Below are positions 48,573 to 57,026 of a DNA stretch of 64,000 bases, piece after piece. The notes below the pieces were generated by a model. That model did no database searches, was not told where the DNA came from, and was given only the letters and a program-made list of their open reading frames with translations. The stretch is from contig SVFD01000009.1 of the NCBI GenBank assembly GCA_015057025.1, positions 24,696-88,695 of the forward strand. The letters are read 5' to 3'. Numbering within the stretch: the stretch's first letter is position 1; the number at the start of each line of letters is the position of its first letter. Position numbers and translations under genes: made by a program. This DNA comes from Lachnospiraceae bacterium. Its GTDB lineage: Bacteria > Bacillota > Clostridia > Lachnospirales > Lachnospiraceae.

Positions 48573-49349
48573 ATGACAAAACGCAACGAGAAAAAAATTA
48601 ATCATAAATTATATCTTACCCCTGATAACGTAGTAGAATACCGTTCTTTTGAAAATGAAATGTCCTTTTATGATGCCGTTAAAAATGGCGATTTGGAAAC
48701 GGTAGAAATCGAAATGAATAAATTCCAGCAAGATGCGCTGCAAGGTAAAGGTTCACTTTCCGACAACATTGTCAGAAATCTTTTATACCATTTTATTATT
48801 TCCACCGCCATGGTTGCCCGTTTCTGCATTGAAGGCGGTATGGACCACGAAATGGCATATTCTTTAAGCGACTATTATATCCAAAAAGCAGACCACTGTA
48901 CTACTACAGAAAGTTTAAAAAAACTTCAGTATACCATGGCCGTAGATTACTGCAAACGTATGAAACAGATGAAGAAGGTTAATATTTATTCAAAAAATAT
49001 CGTTCGCGTAATTGATTATATTTACGACAACCTTCATAAACCCCTTACAGTAAAAATTATTGCAGAAAATGTAGGCATCAGCGAAACCTATCTTTCCAAA
49101 CTTTTTAAAAAAGAAACCGGCACTTCTGTCAGTGCCTATATCCGTTCCAGAAGAATTGAAGCCGCTCAGAATATGTTAAAATTTTCGGAATACTCCTATG
49201 AAGAGATATCTTCACATTTATGCTTCTCGTCCCAAAGTCATTTTACAAGTATCTTTAAGAAGGAAACCGGTTGTACTCCTAAAGTATACCGTGACCAGAA
49301 CTTCAGAAAAAATTTTACACAGGAAATGACAAAGAAACATTTTACATAA
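48573..49349 (+). CDS. AraC family transcriptional regulator
   Basis: A 258-residue regulator. Residues 155-250 form the double helix-turn-helix DNA-binding domain (KIIAENVGISETYLSKLFKKETGTSVSAYIRSRRIEAAQNML and SSHLCFSSQSHFTSIFKKETGCTPKVYR in substance). The N-terminal 150 residues are helical (FENEMSFYDAVKNGDLETVEIEMNKF) and resemble a domain found in other Clostridia AraC regulators, with no sugar-binding cupin. One of the few plus-strand genes; its target is unknown, though the divergent DUF1846 gene is a candidate. Confidence 0.93.
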   Translation: MTKRNEKKINHKLYLTPDNVVEYRSFENEMSFYDAVKNGDLETVEIEMNKFQQDALQGKGSLSDNIVRNLLYHFIISTAMVARFCIEGGMDHEMAYSLSDYYIQKADHCTTTESLKKLQYTMAVDYCKRMKQMKKVNIYSKNIVRVIDYIYDNLHKPLTVKIIAENVGISETYLSKLFKKETGTSVSAYIRSRRIEAAQNMLKFSEYSYEEISSHLCFSSQSHFTSIFKKETGCTPKVYRDQNFRKNFTQEMTKKHFT

Positions 49350-49354
49350 ACAAA

Positions 49355-49383
49355 AAACTCCATCGGCATAACCGATGGAGTTT
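49355..49383. terminator. Bidirectional terminator between the AraC gene and acpP
   Basis: AAACTCCATCGG (49355-49366) and CCGATGGAGTTT (49372-49383) form a perfect 12-bp stem with a five-base loop. CTCTTTTC follows on the plus strand and TTTGTTT on the minus strand. It separates two convergent genes. Confidence 0.9.
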
Positions 49384-49398
49384 CTCTTTTCATTATAA

Positions 49399-49629
49399 TT
49401 ATTCTGCTTCTTTCTTAGAAATGTATTCGATGATATCGCCTACAGTATTAACGCCTTCCAAATCCTCGGGAGGAATTTCCACACCGTATTCAGATTCGAA
49501 TGCCATAACTAACTCCAATAAATCAAGTGAGTCTGCACCTAAGTCATCCTTTAAAGATGTATCTTCTGTAATTTCCACACCTGTGATATTAAGCTGTTCT
49601 ACGATAATCTCTGAGATCTTTTCTAACAT
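49399..49629 (-). CDS. acpP: Acyl carrier protein
   Basis: A 76-residue acidic protein with the phosphopantetheine site DSLDLLELVM; the modified serine is in LGADSLDLLE near residue 37. Length and helical pattern fit the fatty-acid synthesis carrier. A sigma-A promoter with a perfect TTGACA precedes it and a terminator follows, so it is a single-gene unit. No fab genes are near, so it may be the main or a second ACP of the genome. Confidence 0.95.
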   Translation of the reverse strand: MLEKISEIIVEQLNITGVEITEDTSLKDDLGADSLDLLELVMAFESEYGVEIPPEDLEGVNTVGDIIEYISKKEAE

Positions 49630-49696
49630 GTTTGTAACTCCTTTGCTTAGAAACTTCGGGACTATTCTGCTATGTATTTTCCCTCATTACGCTATG

Positions 49697-49725
49697 AGTA
49701 TATTATTTGCCTTGTACTTTGTCAA
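49697..49725 (-). promoter_or_regulatory. Sigma-A promoter of acpP
   Basis: On the minus strand: TTGACA (49725-49720), 17 bases, TATACT (49702-49697). It begins directly after the rsmI stop codon at 49726. The start near 49690 leaves a leader of about 60 bases. Confidence 0.85.
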
Positions 49726-50568
49726 CTACTTTTCTATCAGATATTGATAAACATCTCTTTTTGTAATGCCTCTGTCCTTGGCAACCTTTTTCATTGCTTC
49801 CTTGCGGTCCACACCCTGACCCTCATAAAATGCCATATGGTCCTCTATGGATAACTGCTGCCACTCTTTCTGCTTCTCTTCCTTACGGGTCTCAAAACTT
49901 TTGCCCTCAATTACAAGAACATATTCACCTTTGGGCTCATTTTCCTCATAAAAGGATATTGCATCTGACATCGTTGTCGGCATTACAGTTTCAAACTTCT
50001 TGGTTAATTCCCTGCATAAAGTAATTGCCCTATCTCCCAATAATTCATACAATTCTGCTAATGTGGCTTTTAAATGGTGGGGAGCTTCATAAAGAATTAT
50101 GGTTCGGCTTTCTTCTTTTAAATCCTCTAAAATGATTCTTCTCTCATTTTTATCCGCCGGCAAAAATGCTTCAAAACAAAAACGCCTGGTAGGTAGCCCG
50201 GACAAAGTCAACGCTGTAATACAGGCACATGCACCGGGCAGGGATGTCACCGGCACACCATTTTTATGACACATGTGTACCAAAACTTCACCGGGGTCTG
50301 AAATTGCCGGAGTTCCCGCATCCGTAATTAATGCTATATTTTTTCCTTCCTGCATCATGGCAATGAGTTTCTCGGCCTTCTCTACTTTATTGTACTCATG
50401 ATAACTTGTCATAGGTGTTTTTATTTCAAAACGGTTTAAAAGTTTAATACTGTTTCGGGTATCTTCCGCCGCAATCAGGTCCACACTGCGCAGAGTATCC
50501 AATACGCGGAAGGTCATATCATCTAAATTTCCTATAGGTGTAGCACACAAATATAATGTTCCTGTCAT
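49726..50568 (-). CDS. rsmI: 16S rRNA (cytidine-1402-2'-O)-methyltransferase
   Basis: A 280-residue SAM-dependent methylase. The signature LYLCATPIGNLDDMTFRVLDTLRSVDLIAAEDTRNS in substance opens the protein; ALITDAGTPAISDPG and SLPGACACITALTLSGLP follow. It acts on 16S rRNA C1402 in the decoding centre. AAGGAG lies five bases before the ATG at 50568. It follows the trmN6-like gene by 38 bases, as in many Firmicutes. Confidence 0.95.
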   Translation of the reverse strand: MTGTLYLCATPIGNLDDMTFRVLDTLRSVDLIAAEDTRNSIKLLNRFEIKTPMTSYHEYNKVEKAEKLIAMMQEGKNIALITDAGTPAISDPGEVLVHMCHKNGVPVTSLPGACACITALTLSGLPTRRFCFEAFLPADKNERRIILEDLKEESRTIILYEAPHHLKATLAELYELLGDRAITLCRELTKKFETVMPTTMSDAISFYEENEPKGEYVLVIEGKSFETRKEEKQKEWQQLSIEDHMAFYEGQGVDRKEAMKKVAKDRGITKRDVYQYLIEK

Positions 50569-50606
50569 GGATTCTCCTTTCTGCAGATATGGCTCTGCCA
50601 TTATCT

Positions 50607-51365
50607 TTATTCTTCCATCTTGTCGGAATCCTCTCCGTATATTTCTAAAATCTCTTTGGTATAGACACCGGGAGCTTCATAAACAATCAGTGGCTTCTCC
50701 ACCGTCATTCTGGACTTTCCGCCTCTTGCGCCTTCAATCAATACCATATTCGGTTCTTTGTCCACATACGGATATACCAAACGCAGACGTTTGGGCTCTA
50801 TCTTGTATTTTGACATGCACGTCATGATTTCCGCCAAACGAAACGGTCTATGTACCATGTAAAATTTACCGCCGGAAACCAATAATCTTGCACTTCTCTC
50901 AATAATATCCTCAAGAGTACACTTAATTTCATGCCGTGCAATTGCCTTGGGCTCTTCCGGATTGGTAAGACCATGTTGTCCTATCATATAGGGGGGATTA
51001 CAGGTTATAACATCAAAGGAAGCAGCTTCAAAGTATGCTTCTGCTTCCTTGATATCTCCCGTTACAATTGTAATTTTATCTTCAAGATGATTGAGTGCCA
51101 CGCTTCTTCGCGCCATATCCGCACTCTCCTCCTGAATCTCCAAGCCGGTAAAGGTTCCGCCTCCGTATCTGGCCTCCATAAGAATCGGAATAATTCCGGT
51201 CCCTGTACCTATATCTAATGCTTTATCTTCTTCTTTTACATGTGCAAAGTCTGATAAAAGCACTGCATCAATACCAAAACAGAATTTTCCCGGGTCCTGA
51301 ATGATTTGGTATCCTTTGCGTTGCAGGCAGTCTACCCTTTCATTCTCTTTTAAATTAATTGTCAT
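50607..51365 (-). CDS. tRNA1(Val) A37 N6-methyltransferase-like protein
   Basis: A 252-residue class I methyltransferase. The SAM loop is ALDIGTGTGIIPILM near residue 47, and the catalytic NPPY motif is ITCNPPYMIG near 115, typical of N6-adenine methylases of the TrmN6/YfiC group. The start MTINLKENE at 51365 overlaps the ricT stop by 11 bases. A longer open frame to 51545 would lie in another frame inside ricT and is rejected. FCFGIDAVLLSDFA upstream of the SAM loop is characteristic. Confidence 0.9.
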   Translation of the reverse strand: MTINLKENERVDCLQRKGYQIIQDPGKFCFGIDAVLLSDFAHVKEEDKALDIGTGTGIIPILMEARYGGGTFTGLEIQEESADMARRSVALNHLEDKITIVTGDIKEAEAYFEAASFDVITCNPPYMIGQHGLTNPEEPKAIARHEIKCTLEDIIERSARLLVSGGKFYMVHRPFRLAEIMTCMSKYKIEPKRLRLVYPYVDKEPNMVLIEGARGGKSRMTVEKPLIVYEAPGVYTKEILEIYGEDSDKMEE

Positions 51366-52566
51366 TGTCGTTATTTTTTCCTTCGTTTCTGTCATGACGA
51401 TGGTGTCGGTTTCTGCGGTTGCGATAATGTTTTCCTTGCTTCTCATGACCGGTTTTTTCGCCGTTCTCCTGCTCCTGCTGATTGTCATTCCGGTTATGTC
51501 TGTCAAAATGAGGCTTATATTCTTTCCTTTCGCCCCCTCTTGCACGATTCTCCTTTACTTCTTCAGGTTGAGCTTCTGTATTTCTGTTATCACCGTGAGC
51601 ATGATGATTATCATGCTTCTTTTTATCATAATAAGGCTTCTTTTGCTTGTCCTCTGTACCATCTTTCTGGGCGTCTTCCGCATCCTGCCGCTCCAGTTTT
51701 TCAAGCTCTGCCAATTCTTCAGGAGTCAAATCCGACTTGTCCTTACTGCGATATTTTTTCTTGAAAGTGAGCTGGTCTACGTGATATTCTTTTAATTCCT
51801 TCTCATCTCCCATTTCTACCAATACTTTAATTCGTTGGCGCAAAACATTTACACTGTGTACTTCGCCCTGTAAATCATCATCCGTGGTAACAGTATCGCC
51901 CACGTTGGGGAGCTTACGGTTTAATTCTTCGTAGATTTCCTCTTCATTCTTTAAACAACACATCAGACGTCCGCATACACCGGAAATCTTAGTGGGATTC
52001 AAGGATAAATTCTGCTCCTTTGCCATTTTAATGGATACGGGAACAAATTCGGAGAGATAGGAGTGGCAACATAAAACACGTCCGCACACACCGATTCCTC
52101 CCATGATTTTAATTTCATCACGGACACCAATCTGGCGCAATTCGATACGGGTTTTAAATACTGCCGCCAAATCTTTTACAAGCTCGCGGAAATCAATTCT
52201 GCCGTCTGCGGTAAAATAGAATAATACCTTGTTATTATCGAAGGTATACTCTGCATCCACAAGCTTCATATCAAGTTCATGCTTTCTTATTTTTTCAAGG
52301 CAGATATCGTATGCCTCTTTCTTTTTGGCAAGATTCTCTTCATTTTGTTTATCATCTTCAGGGGTTGCCACACGAAGCACCGGCTTTAAAGGCTGAACAA
52401 CTCTTTCATCTTCCACCTCACGTACTTCGCTCACTACAAGACCATATTCCATACCTCTTGCAGTCTCTACAATGACATGCTGCCCTTTTTTAATATCTAA
52501 TTCCAGAGGATCGAAAAAATAAATCTTTCCTCCTGTCCGGAAACGGACACTGATTACTTTTATCAT
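51355..52566 (-). CDS. ricT: PSP1-domain protein RicT (YaaT)
   Basis: A 403-residue protein. Residues 1-275 form the PSP1 region with cysteine pairs GVCGRVLCC near 175 and GVCGRLMCC near 215, which in the RicAFT complex take part in iron-sulfur binding. In Bacillus the complex assists RNase Y processing and affects sporulation and biofilm genes. The last 130 residues are a very charged, disordered tail rich in Lys, Glu, His and Arg, longer than in Bacillus. It follows holB and precedes trmN6. Confidence 0.9.
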   Translation of the reverse strand: MIKVISVRFRTGGKIYFFDPLELDIKKGQHVIVETARGMEYGLVVSEVREVEDERVVQPLKPVLRVATPEDDKQNEENLAKKKEAYDICLEKIRKHELDMKLVDAEYTFDNNKVLFYFTADGRIDFRELVKDLAAVFKTRIELRQIGVRDEIKIMGGIGVCGRVLCCHSYLSEFVPVSIKMAKEQNLSLNPTKISGVCGRLMCCLKNEEEIYEELNRKLPNVGDTVTTDDDLQGEVHSVNVLRQRIKVLVEMGDEKELKEYHVDQLTFKKKYRSKDKSDLTPEELAELEKLERQDAEDAQKDGTEDKQKKPYYDKKKHDNHHAHGDNRNTEAQPEEVKENRARGGERKEYKPHFDRHNRNDNQQEQENGEKTGHEKQGKHYRNRRNRHHRHDRNEGKNNDNDN

Positions 52567-52587
52567 GTATATAATACCTTTCTAAAT

Positions 52588-53577
52588 CTAGTTTTCCTTG
52601 ATTGCCATCAATAACAGTTCCATGGTCAAATCAAAGTTTACATTTGCCTTCAGTCTTGCCTTCGCCTTCTGAAGCGCATCGATGATATTCTCAATTCCTT
52701 CGTAGGATGACTTTTTCGCCACCTTTTTAATATACTGTATTTCATTCTTAAAAATCAAGCCGTTTACATCATTGGTTGCCTTAAATAAAAGTACATCCCT
52801 GTACCAAATGGATATAATATCCAGATAGTCATCAATATCAAACTTATACTCGCTAATTTTTCGGATAGCAGCTACCACTTCTCCGATTTCCATTTCATCA
52901 ATGTACTTTAAAAGAGTAACCGCTTCATCCCTGACCTTATCAAAGTCTTCATTGGAAACCATCATTTTAGCCCGACCCAAGTTACCTCGAGCAAAAGCGA
53001 CGCTTATGTCAGCTTTATAATCCGGCACTCGCATTTCTTTCATAAGAAATTCTTTTAACACCGCGTCCGGCACCGGTTTCATGGATAAGTTGACGCAACG
53101 GCTCACTATCGTAGGTAACATTGCCTCCACCGAGGTCGTTAACAAAAGAATAACTGCATAAGCAGGGGGCTCTTCCAAAGTTTTTAAAAGAGCATTCTGC
53201 GCCTGTACCGTCATCTTCTCCGCTTCATTCATGATATAAATCTTGTACGGACCCTGGTAGGGCTTAATCATAATATCATCATTAATCTGATTACGGATAT
53301 CTTCCACACCAATGGTATTGGGTTTTTCGTGGGATACGAAAATGATATCCGGATGATTTCCGCTAAATGCTTTTATACAAGACTGACACTTCTGACAGGG
53401 AGAATCCACATCACTTTCGCACTGAAGAGCTGCCGCAAAAATCTTTGCTATAAACTCTTTCCCGGAACGCAATTCACCGTTTAAAAGATAGGCATGGGAA
53501 ACATTACCTTCTTTCAACGTCTTTTGTAACTGTTCTTTTAAATGTTCCTGTCCGACGATATCTCTAAAATCTGCCAT
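52588..53577 (-). CDS. holB: DNA polymerase III delta-prime subunit
   Basis: A 329-residue AAA+ clamp-loader subunit. DIVGQEHLKEQLQKTL opens the protein, with NGELRSGKEF as the P-loop equivalent near residue 33 (Glu after GK, so weak ATP binding as expected for delta-prime). Zinc cysteines CQKCQSC near 62 and IMNEAEKMTVQAQNALLKTLEEPP follow. It loads the sliding clamp during replication. AGGAGG precedes the ATG at 53577. It follows yaaR and precedes ricT, the conserved order. Confidence 0.93.
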   Translation of the reverse strand: MADFRDIVGQEHLKEQLQKTLKEGNVSHAYLLNGELRSGKEFIAKIFAAALQCESDVDSPCQKCQSCIKAFSGNHPDIIFVSHEKPNTIGVEDIRNQINDDIMIKPYQGPYKIYIMNEAEKMTVQAQNALLKTLEEPPAYAVILLLTTSVEAMLPTIVSRCVNLSMKPVPDAVLKEFLMKEMRVPDYKADISVAFARGNLGRAKMMVSNEDFDKVRDEAVTLLKYIDEMEIGEVVAAIRKISEYKFDIDDYLDIISIWYRDVLLFKATNDVNGLIFKNEIQYIKKVAKKSSYEGIENIIDALQKAKARLKANVNFDLTMELLLMAIKEN

Positions 53578-53643
53578 TCCTGTCACCTCCTGAGGTTTGT
53601 ATAAAGTCGATATAATAAACAAATCAATAAAGGCACGCTTACG

Positions 53644-54084
53644 CTACGTAAATACATCCAGCAACAAGCCCCTTATTTCATCGATTTTATTTAAAATTGC
53701 AATGTTATCCTGCTCGTCTTTCACAAGTTCCTGTGCAAGCTCGTCCAAAAGTTCATCTACACGGCGGATAATACCGTAAACACGGTGTCTTCCGCGTCTG
53801 TCTAAGTAATTCTCTCTGCTGAATTCGTGAGAGCGGGTGACGACTTCGTTCATGAAATCCTTAATCAGCATTCTGTACTTCTTCATCTCACGGATGTCCA
53901 TGCGTTTTCCCACTTTTTTACCTTGCATGGTAATCTCTTCAAGCATCATGGTAAGTCTGGTCTGCAACTCGTGCTCTGCAATATTACTTGCTAACGCAAA
54001 CTTAAACCCCTGATCACCGCTTTGTACCTGATTTGTTTGTGTCGGCTGTGTAACCTGCTGTATATTATTTACTTTTATATCCAT
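53644..54084 (-). CDS. yaaR: YaaR family protein (DUF327)
   Basis: A 146-residue helical protein. A Gln/Thr-rich disordered N-terminus of about 25 residues is followed by [44 protein letters not shown] and [15 protein letters not shown] in substance, the YaaR pattern. Function unknown; it is consistently placed before holB in Firmicutes. It starts 63 bases after the guanylate-kinase-like gene. Confidence 0.92.
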   Translation of the reverse strand: MDIKVNNIQQVTQPTQTNQVQSGDQGFKFALASNIAEHELQTRLTMMLEEITMQGKKVGKRMDIREMKKYRMLIKDFMNEVVTRSHEFSRENYLDRRGRHRVYGIIRRVDELLDELAQELVKDEQDNIAILNKIDEIRGLLLDVFT

Positions 54085-54147
54085 TCCGACACCCCCTCAC
54101 TGATACTTTTGCGATGTAAAAGTTCTCTCGCTCTCCTACATCTCTAC

Positions 54148-54747
54148 TTATTCTATCGGCTCTAAATTCTCTTTAATATAGTCCTCAATTTCAGCAATAC
54201 AGACATCCAAAGTTTCGTTTACAAAAATTCTGGGTATATCTGCTTCATCAATCAACTCCTGACGAAAATCTTCTTCATCCGCAAGAAACCGACGACACAT
54301 TTCCTGATATTTCGGCTCCACCTGATTACGCTCTCTGTTTAAGGCTCTCTGTAAACGCACACCGTTATCAACCTCAACCATAATAGGCACAATTGCGTCC
54401 TGTCCGTAATATTCCACGGTTTTTTTATAAGATTCCAGAGTTCCGATAATAATATAATTGTGCTTTTTCAAATTGATTCGGCCATCATCCACAGTCATGT
54501 ATTTCCATGTTCCGTGGAAGGTTTTGTAAGCGCGAAGCTCAATGATTCGGCCTTCATCTGCCAGCTTTCTCACCTTGGCATCATCAATAAAAAAATATTC
54601 TCTGCCGTTTTCCTCACCCTCGCGAATGGGACGGGTAGTGTACGGTACAATCTTTCGTAATTTAAATTTGTTTTCGGATAAAATATGCTTATATATTGTA
54701 TCCTTTCCCGTCGAGCTCTTGCCCATTAAATAAAATATTTTTCCCAT
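54148..54747 (-). CDS. Guanylate kinase-like P-loop kinase
   Basis: A 199-residue nucleotide-kinase-fold protein. The P-loop is MGKSSTGKDTIYK, with Asp after GK where Ser/Thr is usual. VPYTTRPIREGEENGREYFFID is the GMP-binding region of guanylate kinases. The C-terminal half is more divergent (RRFLADEEDFRQE). GGGGGAA precedes the ATG at 54747. It lies where Bacillus has thymidylate kinase (tmk) in the yaaO-tmk-yaaQ-yaaR-holB order. It may be a second guanylate kinase or a kinase of another substrate. Confidence 0.8.
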   Translation of the reverse strand: MGKIFYLMGKSSTGKDTIYKHILSENKFKLRKIVPYTTRPIREGEENGREYFFIDDAKVRKLADEGRIIELRAYKTFHGTWKYMTVDDGRINLKKHNYIIIGTLESYKKTVEYYGQDAIVPIMVEVDNGVRLQRALNRERNQVEPKYQEMCRRFLADEEDFRQELIDEADIPRIFVNETLDVCIAEIEDYIKENLEPIE

Positions 54748-54771
54748 ATGTTCCCCCAAACAATGTTTCCT

Positions 54772-56268
54772 TTATTCTTTCACTACCGTAAGACTTTTAC
54801 CTGTTTCATCTGCCGATCCCTGCAACTCATAACCCAGCTTTTTCAAATTTATAAGTGCTTTCACCACTTTATCACTGATCACTTCGCCGGGTACAATAAA
54901 AGGAATTCCGGGCGGATAAAGATAAATGTATTCTTTACTTACCATCCCTGCCGCTTCCTTCAATTCCAATATCTCTCCCTCCAAAGCCTCTGCCTCCCGG
55001 GATAAGTATTTACGTATCGGACGCTCTTTCAACAGTGACACAAGTGTCTTTTGCGTATCCTTAACTCTATCAACAGCTTGATCTGATGTTTCTATGCTTA
55101 CTGTTATTTCCTGCTCACTGCTAATAGCTTCGTTCTCTTTATCCAGCTGTTCCAGTGCTTCATATAAGCGCGTGAAGCCCTCATCCGTATCACAGATTGT
55201 CATGATGGCAAGTACATAATTTCCCGCACACATCTCCGGTTGTAAATGAAACCTCTGTCGCAAAATATTATATAATTCTTTGCCGGTTAATCCATTAGCA
55301 GAAATTACAACCTTCCCCGGATCCGAGCAATATTGCTTCTCCGGTTTTTGAAGAGATTCAGCCTCATTACAGCTTGTAATTACAACACTTCGCGGCTGAT
55401 AAACCTTAATATTTTTAAGGTTTTCGCAGCTTTTATAAAAGTGCTCCAGCTTTTCATAAAACGCCTGAAAGAGCTCATTGCTCTGCTTTTCCAAAATGCG
55501 GATACATTCATCCATATATGCCATAAATACATAGGACGGACTGCTGGTTTGAAAAATTCCCAAATATTTCTGAATCATTCCTTTACTCACCCGATCCGAG
55601 CAACGGTGCAAAAGCGCCGTCTGTGTCATGGATGGTAATGTTTTATGAAGACTCTGAATGACAAGGTCCGCTCCCTGAGTCACTGCACTTACCGGGAATG
55701 CCGGATGAAATCCAAAATGAGCTCCGTGAGCCTCGTCCACAATCAGAATCATATCCTTCCGATGTAAAAGCTCTGCTATTTCCTTTACCTCAGATATTAA
55801 ACCTTCATAGGTAGGCGAAGTAAGAATCATACCCTTAGGTTCACAATTTATTGCCTCTTCAACCTGTTTCGCAGTTATTCCAACACTTATGTCATAATCA
55901 ATGTCTGTTTCCGGATAAATATATACCGGTTTTATACCTCGTAATTCCAAAGCGTGATACACTGCTTTATGACAGTTTCTTGCCACCAATACTTTGTCGC
56001 CGCTTTGGAAAGATGCACATATCGCAGATAAGAGGCCACAGGTACTGCCGTTTACAAGAAAAAAGCTTTCCTTTGCTCCATAAAGCTCTGCAGCTCTTCT
56101 TTGCGCATCTTTTATAATTCCTGCAGCGCGATGCATGTTATCAAAACCATCAATTTCTGTTATATCTATGGAAAAAATTGAATCTCCGTTTCTTTTATGT
56201 CCGGGCATGTGATAGGGGTAAAAATCTGATTCATTTAAGGCATATAATTTATCCAGTATGCTTTCCAC
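54772..56268 (-). CDS. Orn/Lys/Arg decarboxylase family PLP enzyme
   Basis: A 498-residue PLP enzyme of the basic amino acid decarboxylase family (YaaO/Cad type, short form without the N-terminal wing). PYHMPGHKRN near the start, NGSTCGLLSAICA, IVDEAHGAHFGFH and the PLP lysine in IQSLHKTLPSMTQT are all present. A GTG at 56268 has GGAGGGAAAA just before it. An ATG seven codons upstream at 56289 would be only about eight bases from the predicted transcription start and has no ribosome site. It leads the conserved block ending in rsmI. Polyamine synthesis is the likely role; substrate is unresolved. Confidence 0.9.
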   Translation of the reverse strand: MESILDKLYALNESDFYPYHMPGHKRNGDSIFSIDITEIDGFDNMHRAAGIIKDAQRRAAELYGAKESFFLVNGSTCGLLSAICASFQSGDKVLVARNCHKAVYHALELRGIKPVYIYPETDIDYDISVGITAKQVEEAINCEPKGMILTSPTYEGLISEVKEIAELLHRKDMILIVDEAHGAHFGFHPAFPVSAVTQGADLVIQSLHKTLPSMTQTALLHRCSDRVSKGMIQKYLGIFQTSSPSYVFMAYMDECIRILEKQSNELFQAFYEKLEHFYKSCENLKNIKVYQPRSVVITSCNEAESLQKPEKQYCSDPGKVVISANGLTGKELYNILRQRFHLQPEMCAGNYVLAIMTICDTDEGFTRLYEALEQLDKENEAISSEQEITVSIETSDQAVDRVKDTQKTLVSLLKERPIRKYLSREAEALEGEILELKEAAGMVSKEYIYLYPPGIPFIVPGEVISDKVVKALINLKKLGYELQGSADETGKSLTVVKE

Positions 56269-56303
56269 TTTTCCCTCCTGCCAAAACATCCGGGTTTTCC
56301 CAC

Positions 56304-56331
56304 ATTAAAGGCCTTCTTTTGTATTTGTCAA
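56304..56331 (-). promoter_or_regulatory. Promoter of the decarboxylase-holB-rsmI block
   Basis: On the minus strand: TTGACA (56331-56326), 16 bases, TTTAAT (56309-56304). The start near 56297 supports the GTG at 56268 as the decarboxylase start, with a leader of about 29 bases. Confidence 0.65.
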
Positions 56332-56429
56332 CGCAGTTTTATCACTGAACATAATACGACTAGGTTACATCATATAATGATACCACATTTTAAGGAAACG
56401 GTCTAGGGGTTTCAAAAGTTAGAAAAGCA

Positions 56430-56455
56430 AAACACCGCTCATACGAACGGTGTTT
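56430..56455 (-). terminator. Terminator of the SOD-like gene
   Basis: AAACACCG (56430-56437) and CGGTGTTT (56448-56455) form a perfect 8-bp stem. TTGCTTTTC follows on the minus strand and CTTTTTAT on the plus. It lies four bases after the stop at 56460. Confidence 0.75.
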
Positions 56456-56459
56456 CTTT

Positions 56460-56960
56460 TTATCTTAATTTCAAAATTTCTCCACAGGCAATCTTTGTGC
56501 CGGAATTTCCGGCAGGCTGAGTTGTAAAATCATCTGCTTGGGAGTGAATCACAATTGTCTTTCCTATAATTTCCTGAATTCTTATTTTATCCGTAAGAAA
56601 TACACTGAACACCTGCCCGTTATTTACCAATAGAGGCGGTAAATCTCCTGCATGGGAAGGATGCGGACAGGAATCCGGATTATAATGCATTCCCGCATCT
56701 GCAAAAGCATCTGCCGTATTACCGCTGCAAAATTGTCCATCGTGAATATGAAACCCTAAAAAAGTGCTTTTACAGCGCTCCGCTTCCGGCAATCCTACTA
56801 CCTCTACACCAACCAAAACCCCCTTCGGGCTCTGATAAAAAGTCACTCTTCCATCTATACCCAAATATTCATTGCTTCCTCTTATATAGGCCTGAGCCTC
56901 AGGCTCTTCAAACAATTCTTCCAAGTAATCTATTAAAATATTTTCTTTTCGTTTATACAT
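56460..56960 (-). CDS. Cu/Zn superoxide dismutase-like protein, cytoplasmic
   Basis: A 166-residue protein of the SodC fold. Copper ligands appear in GFHIHDG and in IVIHSQADDF; the bridging His is in GMHYNPDSC; the zinc site is in CPHPSHAGDLPPL. All metal ligands are therefore present. The active-site arginine in the usual GNSGxRIACG is Lys here (GNSGTKIACG). There is no signal peptide, unlike most bacterial SodC proteins. The ATG at 56960 lies five bases after GGTGG, which is also part of a hairpin at 56967-57006. Enzyme activity is plausible but not assured. Confidence 0.88.
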   Translation of the reverse strand: MYKRKENILIDYLEELFEEPEAQAYIRGSNEYLGIDGRVTFYQSPKGVLVGVEVVGLPEAERCKSTFLGFHIHDGQFCSGNTADAFADAGMHYNPDSCPHPSHAGDLPPLLVNNGQVFSVFLTDKIRIQEIIGKTIVIHSQADDFTTQPAGNSGTKIACGEILKLR

Positions 56961-56966
56961 AAAAAC

Positions 56967-57006
56967 CACCGTTTTTCATCATCATAATAAGATATGAAAA
57001 ACGGTG
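56967..57006 (-). terminator. DegV terminator whose 3' arm holds the SOD ribosome site
   Basis: CACCGTTTTTCAT (56967-56979) and ATGAAAAACGGTG (56994-57006) form a perfect 13-bp stem. On the minus strand GGTTTTTATG follows, giving both a T-run and the SOD-like start codon. The GGTGG ribosome site is paired in the hairpin, so any read-through message would start poorly translated. Confidence 0.75.
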
Positions 57007-57026
57007 AAATCTGCTACTATATTGTT

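Noticed and set aside
51366..51545. Upstream extension of the trmN6-like gene
   Set aside because: These codons lie in another frame inside ricT; the methyltransferase fold begins at the ATG at 51365 and the ricT frame here is the real one.
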